Shown here in pieces: positions 17,257-26,375 of a DNA stretch of 64,000 bases. The stretch is from Flavobacteriaceae bacterium CP2B (GTDB lineage: Bacteria; Bacteroidota; Bacteroidia; Flavobacteriales; Flavobacteriaceae). The notes under the pieces were generated by a model. The model had not been told where the DNA came from, did not search any database, and saw only the letters and a list, made by a program, of their open reading frames with translations. Position 1 is the first letter of the stretch. Each line of letters opens with the position of its first letter. Both the position numbers and the translations under genes were made by a program. The DNA lies in contig LXTR01000012.1 in assembly GCA_001683825.1 (NCBI GenBank), positions 62,001 through 126,000 on the forward strand, in the 5' to 3' direction.

Positions 17257-17886
17257 ATGACGCATTTGGTTATCCTTTTTTTCGCCACCTTTTCTGCCGC
17301 CTTTATGGCCACGGTACCTCCCGGCCTCCTGAATATGAATGCGGCCAAGACGAGTGTTAAAAAAGGGAAAGCCAACGGGGTCATCTTCAGCCTTGGGGTT
17401 TCTACCATGATCATGATGCAGGCCTATGTGGCGGTATTGATCTCCAAATACCTTTTCAGGAACCCCGAAGTAATAGACCTCCTGCTGAAAACGGCCCTGG
17501 CGGTTTTCGCTTTTTTTGCCATTTACTTCTATGTGGTTGCAAGGCGGGAGAACCCACAAAAGGTAAAAATGGTCCGTGTAAGCCGAAAAAACAGCTTTTT
17601 TAAGGGGATGCTCCTGGCAGCCCTCAACCTGCTGACCATCCCCTACTACAGCGGACTCAATGCCATGTGGAATGCCTCTGGCTGGATCAAGTTTGAAATC
17701 TGGGATATCTGTACCTTTATCTTTGCCGCAGGTTGCGGCACCTTCGCGGTCCTCTATTTGTACACCGTGTATTTTAAGAAACTCGAAACCAAAACCCATA
17801 CCTTTAGCAAGAATTCAAACTACATTCTAAGCGGGTTGATGGTGGTTTTACTGATGATCACCATTATCCGAATATTTTATACCTGA
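17257..17886 (+). CDS. LysE/RhtB-family transporter
   Basis: This 209-residue protein has about six hydrophobic helices and the LysE-type opening (FFATFSAAFMATVPPGLLNM), in which PPG stands where amino-acid exporters have PGP. Family members export amino acids or similar small molecules across the inner membrane; the substrate here cannot be told. The middle loop is strongly basic. It lies three bases after trmB and seven bases before the alkyltransferase-like gene, so the three are probably one transcript, with no obvious shared pathway. Confidence 0.82.
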   Translation: MTHLVILFFATFSAAFMATVPPGLLNMNAAKTSVKKGKANGVIFSLGVSTMIMMQAYVAVLISKYLFRNPEVIDLLLKTALAVFAFFAIYFYVVARRENPQKVKMVRVSRKNSFFKGMLLAALNLLTIPYYSGLNAMWNASGWIKFEIWDICTFIFAAGCGTFAVLYLYTVYFKKLETKTHTFSKNSNYILSGLMVVLLMITIIRIFYT

Positions 17887-17893
17887 CGGGCCC

Positions 17894-18226
17894 ATGGAAT
17901 CTTCTAATTTTTTTGAAAAAGTGTATGAAGTGGCCGCACAGATCCCTTACGGCCGGGTGACTTCCTACGGGGCCATTGCCAAATATCTGGGCGCTGCCCG
18001 CAGTGCCCGTATGGTGGGATGGGCAATGAACAACGCCCATGCCATGGACCATATTCCCGCCCACAGGGTGGTAAACCGTATCGGGCTACTCACCGGGAAA
18101 CACCATTTTGGCGGCACCAATATCATGCAACAGTTGCTGGAAAACGAGGGGGTCCGCGTTCATAACAACCAGGTTGTGGATTTTGACACGCATTTCTGGG
18201 ACCCGGCAGAAGCACTGAAGGGATAG
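17894..18226 (+). CDS. Alkyltransferase-like (ATL) DNA-binding protein
   Basis: This 110-residue protein is an MGMT-family DNA-binding domain (IPYGRVTSYGAIAKYLG helix-turn-helix region and ARMVGWAMNN recognition segment). The alkyl-acceptor motif PCHRV of O6-methylguanine methyltransferases is PAHRV here (about residues 54-58), so it cannot repair by itself. ATL proteins of this kind bind O6-alkylguanine and hand it to nucleotide excision repair. Length is right for a stand-alone ATL. It is the last gene of the trmB operon. Confidence 0.92.
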   Translation: MESSNFFEKVYEVAAQIPYGRVTSYGAIAKYLGAARSARMVGWAMNNAHAMDHIPAHRVVNRIGLLTGKHHFGGTNIMQQLLENEGVRVHNNQVVDFDTHFWDPAEALKG

Positions 18227-18338
18227 TACGTTACTGGCCATATCGTCGGGCGTATACCCCTGATACCCACTATTTTTTTCCTCTATGGGCCGATACCGCT
18301 TTTCGATGCCCGGGTTTCCGAATCTCAGGCCTTTGCTG

Positions 18339-18346
18339 TATCTTTG
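18339..18346 (+). promoter_or_regulatory. Candidate promoter for the Mrp-NifU operon
   Basis: TATCTTTG is an exact TAnnTTTG match, with TTTC at 18315-18318 about 20 bases upstream as a near -33 box. It would give a leader of roughly 130 bases before the Mrp start codon. Confidence 0.45.
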
Positions 18347-18483
18347 TTGTTTAGAATGATTTTACATAAAAACCGGCCATACCCGGATGAGGGGCTGATG
18401 ACACAGGACGGGCCCGGCACCCCCCTGAATGCCTCGGAAAACTACCGGCTTACGGTAGTAGGGCCGGCAAGAAAGCAAAGGCT

Positions 18484-19623
18484 ATGAAACTCGATAAAAA
18501 GCAAATATTGAAAGCGCTCGAATCCATTTCGGTCCCCGGTGAGGGGCAGAATATGGTGGCAAGCGGGGCGCTGCACAACATCCAGGTTTTTGGCGATGAA
18601 GTGGTGGTTGATATTACCATAAAAAATCCCAGCCTGCAGGCACGCAAGAAAACCGAGGTTGAAATTCTCAAAACCATTCACCGCGAGGTTTACGAAAAGG
18701 CCAAGATCACTGTAAACGTAAAGGTAGACGCCCCTGAGAAAAAAACGGTAAACGAAATCAAGGGGAAACCCATCCCGGGAATCCAAAACATCATTGCCGT
18801 GGCTTCTGGTAAAGGTGGTGTGGGCAAATCGACCATTGCGGCGAACCTTGCGGTAACGCTTTCCAAAATGGGCTTCAGCGTGGGTTTGCTCGATGCAGAT
18901 ATCTACGGCCCTTCCATGCCTACGATGTTTGATGTGGCGATGGAAAAACCCCGGGCGACCAATGTCAATGGCAAGTCGCGCATGTTGCCGGTAGAAAGCC
19001 ATGGGGTAAAGATGTTGTCCATTGGGTTCTTCACACAACCCAACCAGGCGGTGATTTGGCGGGGGCCTATGGCGTCCAAGGCACTGAACCAAATGATTTT
19101 TGATGCCCATTGGGGCAACCTTGATTTTCTGTTGCTTGACCTGCCCCCCGGTACCGGGGATATTCACCTGAGTATCATGCAGGCCATGCCGGTGACCGGC
19201 GCGGTTGTGGTAAGCACGCCCCAGGAGGTGGCTTTGGCAGATGCCCGCAAAGGGGTCGCGATGTTCCAGCAGGAGTCCATCAACGTACCCGTGCTGGGGA
19301 TTGTAGAGAATATGGCTTATTTTACGCCGGCCGAACTCCCGGACAACAAATATTATATCTTTGGGAAAGAAGGGGCCAGGAACCTTGCGGAAGACCTGGG
19401 AGTGCCTTTCCTTGGCGAGATCCCCCTGGTACAGAGTATTCGGGAGGCAGGCGATGCAGGCCGCCCGGCCGCCCTGCAGACGGCTACCCCGGTTGAATCG
19501 GCTTTTGAGGACCTGACACGCAAAGTAGTGCAGGAAGTGGTGGCGCGCAATGAGAGCTTACCGCCTACAGAAGCGATCAAAATAACGACAATGGCCGGTT
19601 GTTCTGCCGTTAAAAAGAAATGA
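18484..19623 (+). CDS. Mrp/NBP35-type iron-sulfur carrier ATPase
   Basis: This 379-residue P-loop protein helps assemble or transfer Fe-S clusters. The N-terminal 90 residues are an MIP18/DUF59-like domain (KQILKALESISVPGEGQNMV). The ParA/MinD-type ATPase follows, with the deviant Walker A GKGGVGKSTIAANLA (about residues 109-123), DADIYGPSMP and LLLDLPPGTGD. The region where E. coli Mrp has a CxxC reads AYFTPAELPDNKYYIFG without the pair, which I recall as usual in Bacteroidota. Its stop overlaps the start of the NifU-type gene by four bases, which supports a joint role. Confidence 0.93.
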   Translation: MKLDKKQILKALESISVPGEGQNMVASGALHNIQVFGDEVVVDITIKNPSLQARKKTEVEILKTIHREVYEKAKITVNVKVDAPEKKTVNEIKGKPIPGIQNIIAVASGKGGVGKSTIAANLAVTLSKMGFSVGLLDADIYGPSMPTMFDVAMEKPRATNVNGKSRMLPVESHGVKMLSIGFFTQPNQAVIWRGPMASKALNQMIFDAHWGNLDFLLLDLPPGTGDIHLSIMQAMPVTGAVVVSTPQEVALADARKGVAMFQQESINVPVLGIVENMAYFTPAELPDNKYYIFGKEGARNLAEDLGVPFLGEIPLVQSIREAGDAGRPAALQTATPVESAFEDLTRKVVQEVVARNESLPPTEAIKITTMAGCSAVKKK

Positions 19624-19865
19624 TCATGACATCAGAGGAATTACGAATCAAAGTGGAAATGGCCCTTGAAGAAATCCGCCCTTTCCTGCAAAGCGACGGC
19701 GGGGACATCTCCCTGGTATCCATAGATAACGATACCCTGGTAAAAGTAAGGCTGGAAGGAACCTGTGTGGGCTGTTCGGTCAATCAGATGACCCTGAAAA
19801 GCGGCGTTGAAATGACCATCAAGAAGCATGCCCCCCAGATTGAAAAGGTGGTCAATATTGATTAA
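19620..19865 (+). CDS. NifU C-terminal-domain Fe-S scaffold protein
   Basis: This 81-residue protein is just the NifU C-terminal (Nfu) domain: RPFLQSDGGDISLVSI, then GTCVGCSVNQMTLKSGVE with the two cluster-binding cysteines (about residues 51 and 54). Nfu proteins hold a [4Fe-4S] cluster at a dimer interface and pass it to target enzymes. ATGs at 19620 and 19626 are both possible; the first overlaps the Mrp stop codon (ATGA). It probably acts with the Mrp ATPase encoded just before it. Confidence 0.94.
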   Translation: MIMTSEELRIKVEMALEEIRPFLQSDGGDISLVSIDNDTLVKVRLEGTCVGCSVNQMTLKSGVEMTIKKHAPQIEKVVNID

Positions 19866-19931
19866 GCCTGCAAAAAGCCATAGGAAAATGTCTTTCCCAT
19901 TGTTGAACCTCCTCCCAAAGGAACCCAGTAG

Positions 19932-20993
19932 ATGATCAAAACAGATATTTTAATTATAGGCGCCGGGCCTACGGGCCTCTTTGCCGTTTTCGAAGCAGGA
20001 CTCCTGCAATTAAAATGCCACCTCATTGATGCCCTCCCGCAACCCGGCGGACAATGCGCTGAAATCTATCCCAAGAAACCCATATACGATATACCCGGTT
20101 TTCCGGAAGTGCTGGCCGGGGACCTGGTGGATAACCTTATGCAGCAAATAGCGCCTTTTCAACCGGGATTTACCCTGGGGGAACGTGCCGAAACCATAGA
20201 AAAAAATGAGGATGGCCACTTTGTCGTGACGACGAATAAGGGTACCCGGCACCAGGCACCAATCGTCGCCATAGCCGGAGGACTTGGCAGCTTTGAACCC
20301 CGGAAACCCCTTCTTAAAGACCTGGACAGGTTCGAGGATCGGGGCGTAACCTACATGATCAAAGACCCCGAGGCTTTTCGAAATAAAAGGCTGGTCATCG
20401 CCGGCGGTGGAGATTCTGCATTGGATTGGAGCATTTTCCTGGCAAACGTGGCCCGGGAGGTAACGCTGGTACACAGGAGAAATGAATTCAGGGGTGCCCT
20501 GGACTCAGTGGAGAAGGTTCAGGCCCTGAAAGACCAGGGAAAGATTAAACTCATAACCCCGGCAGAAGTAGTTGGGCTACAAGGGAAAGACACCTTGGAA
20601 GCGGTCTTGATAGAACGCGCTTCTGATGAGGGGGAAGCAATCCGCCTGGAGGTAGACCATTTTATCCCTTTGTTCGGCCTGTCGCCCAAACTGGGGCCTA
20701 TTGCCGATTGGGGCCTGGAAATTGAGAAGAACTCTATCAAGGTGGACAATACGGTGGATTATCAGACCAATATCCCCGGCATATACGCCATTGGCGATGT
20801 AAACACCTACCCCGGGAAGCTCAAATTGATCCTATGTGGCTTTCACGAGGCTACCCTGATGGTACAAAGTGCCTACCAGCGGATCCATCCGGACAAACGA
20901 TACGTCATGAAGTACACCACCGTGGGAGGCATACAGGGTTTTGACGGCAGCAGGAAGGAAGCGCCCAAAGCAGTTGTAAAGTCTATCGAATAA
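19932..20993 (+). CDS. Ferredoxin--NADP reductase, thioredoxin-reductase-like
   Basis: This 353-residue flavoprotein has the FAD-binding GAGPTGLFAVFEA at the N-terminus, the NADPH site GGGDSALDWS (about residues 157-166) and the second FAD block GIYAIGDVNTYPGK near the C-terminus. The redox CxxC of thioredoxin reductase is absent, which marks the ferredoxin/flavodoxin reductase type (Bacillus YumC-like). It should move electrons between NADPH and ferredoxin, and the ferredoxin gene downstream is a natural partner. It follows the Nfu gene by 66 bases on the same strand. Confidence 0.92.
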   Translation: MIKTDILIIGAGPTGLFAVFEAGLLQLKCHLIDALPQPGGQCAEIYPKKPIYDIPGFPEVLAGDLVDNLMQQIAPFQPGFTLGERAETIEKNEDGHFVVTTNKGTRHQAPIVAIAGGLGSFEPRKPLLKDLDRFEDRGVTYMIKDPEAFRNKRLVIAGGGDSALDWSIFLANVAREVTLVHRRNEFRGALDSVEKVQALKDQGKIKLITPAEVVGLQGKDTLEAVLIERASDEGEAIRLEVDHFIPLFGLSPKLGPIADWGLEIEKNSIKVDNTVDYQTNIPGIYAIGDVNTYPGKLKLILCGFHEATLMVQSAYQRIHPDKRYVMKYTTVGGIQGFDGSRKEAPKAVVKSIE

Positions 20994-21080
20994 ATAGGGA
21001 AATCTGGTATTATTTCTGATATTTGCGGCCTCGTTCCGGACAAGGCTGTAAATCCCGGCCGTCACTGAAACCAGCATACC

Positions 21081-21410
21081 ATGCAAGACATCAAGATTAA
21101 GATCACAGACAGGGAAGGGGTCCTTCATGAGGTGGAGGCCCCCACGGATATGAATATGAACCTCATGGAACTGGTACGTTCCTACGAACTTGCACCGGAA
21201 GGGACGATCGGGGTTTGCGGGGGAATGGCGATGTGTGCCTCCTGTCAGTGCTATATCAAATCCAGCCATACCCTGCCCGAAAAATCGGATGAGGAAGAGG
21301 CCATGCTCGCCGAGGCTTTTTACGTGCAACCCAACAGTCGCCTCGGCTGCCAGATCCATCTGACGGAATCCCTGGACGGGCTGGAAGTTGTGCTTGCCCC
21401 GGAAAGTTGA
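21081..21410 (+). CDS. [2Fe-2S] ferredoxin (adrenodoxin type)
   Basis: This 109-residue electron carrier has cysteines in GVCGGMAMCASCQCY (about residues 46-57) and in RLGCQIHL (about residue 93), the C-x5-C-x2-C...C pattern of vertebrate-type ferredoxins. One extra cysteine lies beside the cluster set. It probably takes electrons from the reductase encoded just upstream and may feed Fe-S assembly or a cytochrome P450-like acceptor not in this window. GATATTTG at 21018-21025 is a near-consensus promoter, so it may be transcribed separately. Confidence 0.94.
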   Translation: MQDIKIKITDREGVLHEVEAPTDMNMNLMELVRSYELAPEGTIGVCGGMAMCASCQCYIKSSHTLPEKSDEEEAMLAEAFYVQPNSRLGCQIHLTESLDGLEVVLAPES

Positions 21411-21460
21411 CGGCTATGGCAGCCGACATCCGCAATATGGCCCAAGGCGTGGTGCCTGGC

Positions 21461-23197
21461 CTATATGCGGGCCTGGTAGGTATAAAGGTTGTAATATCGC
21501 CCTTGTTTTTCAATCAGGCTTTCGTGGGTGCCTTCTTCCGCGATCCTGCCGTTTTCTATGACCAGGATTTGGTCTGCTTTGCGGATGGTACTGAGGCGGT
21601 GGGCAATCACAAAGGTGGTACGCCCACGGGTCAGTGTGGCCAGGCTTTTCTGGATCAGCGATTCACTCTCGGTATCCAGGTTGGAAGTAGCTTCATCCAG
21701 TATCAAAATCCTGGGGTTGGCCAATACGGCCCTGGCGATGGCAATACGTTGGCGTTGCCCGCCCGACAGCTTGATCCCCCTTTCCCCTATGACCGTATCC
21801 AGGCCCTCTTCAAAGCGTTCCGTAAATTCATCCACATAGGCGGCCTTTACGGCCTCCTGCAAGGATGCCTCTGAAGCATTGGGCCTTGGAAAGAGGATGT
21901 TCTCCCGGATCGTCCCCTCAAACAGGAAGTCGTCCTGGAGGACCACGCCGAGGTGCTTCCTGTAACTGTCCAAAGCAACCCTGGAAAGATCCTGACCGTC
22001 TATGCGCACCGTTCCCGACTGTGGTGTCAGGAAACTGGCAGCCAGTCCGGCGATGGTCGTCTTGCCCGACCCCGAGCTGCCTACAAGGGCCACTATCGTG
22101 CCCGGGGCGACCCGGAAACTGATATGGTGAATGACTTCTTTGTCTTCCTCATAGGCAAAGGTTACGTCGTCAAAGACCACTTCCCCTTGCAGGTCTTCCA
22201 GCACCACCGTACGTTCTTTGGTATTGGCTTCGGGCTGCATACGCATCAGTTCATCGGTACGGTCCAGGCCGGCCAGGGCTTCTGTAAGCTGGCTGCCAAT
22301 ATTGCTCATCTGTACAATCGGAGCCACCATCAGGCCCAGGAGGAAGGTAAACGTGAGGAATTCTCCCACCGTGAGCTCATCCATCATGATCTTATAGCCG
22401 CCAAGCCCCATAATCCCGGTGGTGGCCACTCCCAGGAGGAAGGTGGAGGAACTGGTGATCAGGGCGGTGGCCGTAAGGCTTTTTCGAACATTCTGGTAGA
22501 GCCGGTGGACCCCTTCTTCAAAAACCGAATGTTCCTGTACCTCTGCATTGAAGCCCTTGATGACCCGTATGCCGCCCAGCGTTTCCGTCAGGCGGCCGGT
22601 TACCTCGGCGTTGATTTTACCCCGGTTACGGAAAATGGGCCGGATTACTTTAAAGGCCTTCATTGCGATCACCGCGAATACGGCCAGGGGAATGAGGGCG
22701 AATAGGGTCATGCTCACACTGATGTTCAGCAATAAAACCAGGGAAACGACCGCGGTAACGGTGCCCCCCACCAATTGTACCAGCCCGGTTCCTATGAGAT
22801 TTCGGACCCCTTCCACATCGGTCATGATCCTGGAGACCAACTCGCCGGATTTGGTATTGTCAAAAAACCGGATGGGCAATGAAAGGATTTTTTTCTGTAC
22901 CTGGGCCCTGAGCTCAGAGATCATATACTGTGCCTGTACACTGAGGATCCTGGTGAGCAGGAAGGAAGTGACTGCCTGTATCAAAATGGCCAACACAACA
23001 ATCCCCACCAATATTTTTAAAAAGCGGAGGTCCTTGTTGGGGATGATATCATCCATAAGATACTTGAGCGACATGGGCGCGACAAAGCTGGCGGCCTTGC
23101 TGATGACGATCAGGAAAAGCCCGGTGATGACCAATCTTCTCCTGGGCCAGATAATGGTTTTAAAAGCATTGAGGACGCTTACGTTTTTGTCGGACAT
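21461..23197 (-). CDS. MsbA-like ABC exporter (fused permease and ATPase)
   Basis: This 578-residue half-transporter has six membrane helices in the first 320 residues, then a nucleotide-binding domain with Walker A LVGSSGSGKTT (about 371), signature LSGGQRQRIAIARA and Walker B ILILDEATSNLD followed by the switch histidine in VIAHRLSTIRKAD. It should function as a homodimer exporting a lipid or drug across the inner membrane; the substrate is unknown. No lipid A genes are next to it, so a specific MsbA role is not shown. It is convergent with the ferredoxin gene and divergent from the acylase. Confidence 0.93.
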   Translation of the reverse strand: MSDKNVSVLNAFKTIIWPRRRLVITGLFLIVISKAASFVAPMSLKYLMDDIIPNKDLRFLKILVGIVVLAILIQAVTSFLLTRILSVQAQYMISELRAQVQKKILSLPIRFFDNTKSGELVSRIMTDVEGVRNLIGTGLVQLVGGTVTAVVSLVLLLNISVSMTLFALIPLAVFAVIAMKAFKVIRPIFRNRGKINAEVTGRLTETLGGIRVIKGFNAEVQEHSVFEEGVHRLYQNVRKSLTATALITSSSTFLLGVATTGIMGLGGYKIMMDELTVGEFLTFTFLLGLMVAPIVQMSNIGSQLTEALAGLDRTDELMRMQPEANTKERTVVLEDLQGEVVFDDVTFAYEEDKEVIHHISFRVAPGTIVALVGSSGSGKTTIAGLAASFLTPQSGTVRIDGQDLSRVALDSYRKHLGVVLQDDFLFEGTIRENILFPRPNASEASLQEAVKAAYVDEFTERFEEGLDTVIGERGIKLSGGQRQRIAIARAVLANPRILILDEATSNLDTESESLIQKSLATLTRGRTTFVIAHRLSTIRKADQILVIENGRIAEEGTHESLIEKQGRYYNLYTYQARI

Positions 23198-23416
23198 GTA
23201 TTGGGATTAGTGTGTAAAAGAACGCCAAGTTACTACATTTTTAGCGGGAATCCCCCACCCTTGACCTCCCCGGGCATTTTTCCCGGAATTTTTAGTTTTT
23301 CAACTACAGGTCGCTTATTTTCATGGCCGGATATGGCAAAACCGGCCGTTACCCCAACCGCCACGGAAGGGGTTGACCCGGTTCAATTCCCCGTTACCTG
23401 TATTATTCCAAATGTT

Positions 23417-25591
23417 ATGAAGAATCTATTCCTGCCCTTGATGGCCCTTTTTCTGGCCTGCACCTCCGGACAACCCTCAGGCGAGATGGGGCGTTGGTTG
23501 CAGCATGCCGCCAACACCACGATCATGCGCGATGATTTTGGGGTCCCGCATGTTTATGGAAAAACGGATGCCGATGCCGTTTTCGGGCTGCTGTATGCCC
23601 AGTGTGAGGACGATTTCAACCGGGTCGAACAAAACTATATCTGGGCCATTGGCCGGTTGGCCGAAGTTGAAGGCCCGGATGCGCTTTACAGTGATCTGCG
23701 CGCCCGGCTTTTTATGAGTCGCGAAGAGGCCATTGCCGCCTATGAAAACAGCCCGCCATGGCTCAGGGAACTGTGTGAGGCCTTTGCCGACGGGGTCAAC
23801 TATTACCTGTATACGCATCCCGGGGTCACGCCCCGCCTGCTCACGCGATTTGAACCCTGGATGCCCATGTATTTCAGTGAAGGCTCTATTGGGGGAGATA
23901 TAGAACGGGTACAACTCGAGCAACTCCGCGCCCTGTACGAAGGAAGAGCCCCATTGGTGCAACCCGGGGCGGCAACCCCGGAGAAAGCGACTACCTATAC
24001 GGAACCCCAGGGTTCCAACGGGATAGCCATTTCGGGCGCGCTTACGGCCTCGGGGAATCCCATGCTGCTTATTAACCCGCATACTTCCTTCTATTTCCGC
24101 GGGGAAGTACACGCGGTTAGCGAAGAAGGGCTCAATGCTTACGGGGCGGTCACCTGGGGGCAGTTTTTTATCTACCAGGGGTTTAATGAGAAAACCGGCT
24201 GGATGCACACTTCAACCTATACCGATGTGATGGATGAGTTTATAGAGGATATGGTCGTTATCGACAGCCTTCCATGGTATCGCTATGGCGACGAGTTACG
24301 TCCGGTAACGATATCGGAGGTTACCCTAAAATACCGGGATGGCGACCGAATGGGCGAGAGGACGTTTCCCACCTACCATACCCACCATGGTCCTGTGACC
24401 CATAAGGTCGGCGGGAAAATGACCGCCACAGCCATGATGTGGGAACCTGCCAAAGCGCTGGAACAGTCTTATATCAGGACCAAACAACAGGGCTATGAAG
24501 GATTTCGCAAGATGATGGATATGCGCACCAATTCTTCCAACAATACGGTATATGCCGATGCTGAAGGCAATATCGCCTATTTTCACGGGAACTTTATCCC
24601 GGTGCGGGATACGGTATTCGACTATAGCCTGCCGGTTGACGGCAGCAATCCGGCTACCGACTGGAAGGGATTGCACGGGGTGGATCAAAACATCCTGCTC
24701 CTGAACCCACCCAATGGCTGGATACAGAATTGTAACTCTACCCCTTTCTCAGCGGCCTTGGAATTCAGTCCGAAAAGGGAAGACTACCCGCGGTATATGT
24801 CTATTGACCAGGAAAACTTCAGGGGGGTACATGCCATAAACCTGCTGCGGGGGCGGCGGGGCTATACGCTTGACAGCCTTATACAGCTGGCCCATGATCC
24901 ATACCTGCCCGCTTTTGAAGTGCTGATCCCGGGGCTGATCGCGGCGTATGATACCAGCCCGGTGAAAGACCCTGCAATGAAAGAGGCCATAGAGGTCTTG
25001 CGCCAATGGGACTATCGTACATCCAGGGAATCTGTAGGCATGAGCCTGGCGAATTACTATGGTACCACCTACGCCCAAATCGGTGACAGGCCCGGGGAAA
25101 TGAGCGATATGGAACTGATCACCTATTTTGGGACCGCATCCCCCCTGCAGGAACGGCTGACGGTGTTTCGGAAGGTGCTGGAACGCCTGGAAACCGATTT
25201 CGGCCGCTGGGACATTGCCTGGGGTGAGATCAACAGGTACCAGCGTCTCAATGGGGACATTCGCCAGTCCTTTGACGATGACAGGCCGAGCATGCCAATC
25301 GGTTTTGCTTCCGGGCGTTGGGGGGCTCTGGCGGCCTATGGGGCCCGGTACCACAACCATACCAAAAAGATCTATGGGACCCGGGGGAACAGCTTTGTGG
25401 CGGTTGTGGAATTTGGCGAAAAAGTGAAGGCCAAAAGTATCCTGGCCGGCGGGCAAAGCGGGGACCCGAAATCACGGCATTTTGACGACCAGGCACAACG
25501 CTATGCCAATAGGGATTTTAAAGAGGTGGCTTTTTACAAGGAAGAGGTCTTAAGGCGGGCCATAGAGCAGTACCATCCGGGAGAGCGGTAA
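23417..25591 (+). CDS. Penicillin acylase family lipoprotein
   Basis: This 724-residue Ntn hydrolase has a lipoprotein signal (MKNLFLPLMALFLACTSG) and the two-part layout of penicillin/acyl-homoserine-lactone acylases. The first part has DDFGVPHVYGKTDADAVFGL. The self-cleavage site is QGSNGIAISG (catalytic Ser near residue 201), with LLINPHTSF after it. Family members hydrolyse amide bonds in penicillins, N-acyl amino acids or acyl-homoserine lactones; the substrate is not evident. The start at 23417 is chosen for the signal peptide; the frame is open 72 codons further upstream. It is convergent with the next gene, three bases apart. Confidence 0.9.
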   Translation: MKNLFLPLMALFLACTSGQPSGEMGRWLQHAANTTIMRDDFGVPHVYGKTDADAVFGLLYAQCEDDFNRVEQNYIWAIGRLAEVEGPDALYSDLRARLFMSREEAIAAYENSPPWLRELCEAFADGVNYYLYTHPGVTPRLLTRFEPWMPMYFSEGSIGGDIERVQLEQLRALYEGRAPLVQPGAATPEKATTYTEPQGSNGIAISGALTASGNPMLLINPHTSFYFRGEVHAVSEEGLNAYGAVTWGQFFIYQGFNEKTGWMHTSTYTDVMDEFIEDMVVIDSLPWYRYGDELRPVTISEVTLKYRDGDRMGERTFPTYHTHHGPVTHKVGGKMTATAMMWEPAKALEQSYIRTKQQGYEGFRKMMDMRTNSSNNTVYADAEGNIAYFHGNFIPVRDTVFDYSLPVDGSNPATDWKGLHGVDQNILLLNPPNGWIQNCNSTPFSAALEFSPKREDYPRYMSIDQENFRGVHAINLLRGRRGYTLDSLIQLAHDPYLPAFEVLIPGLIAAYDTSPVKDPAMKEAIEVLRQWDYRTSRESVGMSLANYYGTTYAQIGDRPGEMSDMELITYFGTASPLQERLTVFRKVLERLETDFGRWDIAWGEINRYQRLNGDIRQSFDDDRPSMPIGFASGRWGALAAYGARYHNHTKKIYGTRGNSFVAVVEFGEKVKAKSILAGGQSGDPKSRHFDDQAQRYANRDFKEVAFYKEEVLRRAIEQYHPGER

Positions 25592-25594
25592 TCC

Positions 25595-26248
25595 TTATTC
25601 CTCCTCCTGGACGACGATCAGCGAGGCCTTGGAACCGGTAGAAAGGAGCCATTTGTTGGAATATAACAACTGCCCCTTATCATCGTATACGTTTACCTGG
25701 GCCGTATTCGGGCCTGAAGACCCCTGGTTGAGCGCTTCAAAATCAAGGCGGTTGAAACCCTTGTCAAGGCTGACATTAATGCCTTTGAAACTTCCGTTCA
25801 ACAGGATGTTGGGTTCTACTACCACGTCATTGGCATAGATCCGTACCCGGTCGCCGTCTACGTACTCATGGTCCCGGCATACGATGCCGATAAATTTGGC
25901 CGTGGTTTTTAGATCCCCCAGGTACATATCGCCAAAGTGCTCGTCAGAGTTTCCCTTTTCCCTTTCCCCTACCTTGGGGTCTATCTTCATGTCGAATCCG
26001 GCTTGTTTTAACTCCCGGTCCGGGAGCATTTTCACATTGCGGGCCATCAGGGAGTCCTTCAGGTTGATACTCGATGCGGGATCTAAAATAGAAGGGACAG
26101 AAAGCGCACTTCCCTGGCTCTGGTTCTCCCTGTAGTCAAGGTTGTTGTCCTTTTCTATCGTAAGGGGGCGCATGGTAGGCAGGTCTGTCTGGGCGAAGCC
26201 CATCAGGGGGATAAACAGCAATACAATAGGTATGAGGGCCGGTTTCAT
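25595..26248 (-). CDS. Secreted protein of unknown function
   Basis: This 217-residue protein has a Sec signal peptide (IPIVLLFIPLMGFAQ, cleaved before TDLP). The rest is soluble: a low-complexity first half with a DxK/DPK-rich segment, then a beta-rich C-terminal part with VDGDRVRIYANDVVV and LNGSFKGINVSLDKGFNRLDF that looks like an immunoglobulin-type or carbohydrate-binding fold. I do not recognise a named family. It is single, convergent with the acylase, and the 127 bases after its start hold no gene. Confidence 0.8.
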   Translation of the reverse strand: MKPALIPIVLLFIPLMGFAQTDLPTMRPLTIEKDNNLDYRENQSQGSALSVPSILDPASSINLKDSLMARNVKMLPDRELKQAGFDMKIDPKVGEREKGNSDEHFGDMYLGDLKTTAKFIGIVCRDHEYVDGDRVRIYANDVVVEPNILLNGSFKGINVSLDKGFNRLDFEALNQGSSGPNTAQVNVYDDKGQLLYSNKWLLSTGSKASLIVVQEEE

Positions 26249-26375
26249 GGGTGCTTAAGGATCGCAATCTTTTAGGTAAAGGTAGCAAATACCCTGCCAA
26301 GTGGATTTAAAGGCCTGTTAAAATCGATCAAATCAACCTGGTGCCGGAATATCAACCCCTGCCGCGGGGGACAGC

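Noticed and set aside
17894-18226. An active O6-methylguanine DNA methyltransferase
   Set aside because: The acceptor Cys of PCHRV is Ala, which fits the alkyltransferase-like group instead.
21953-22705. A 250-codon forward frame opposite the ABC exporter gene
   Set aside because: It is an antisense shadow of the coding strand with no recognisable domain.
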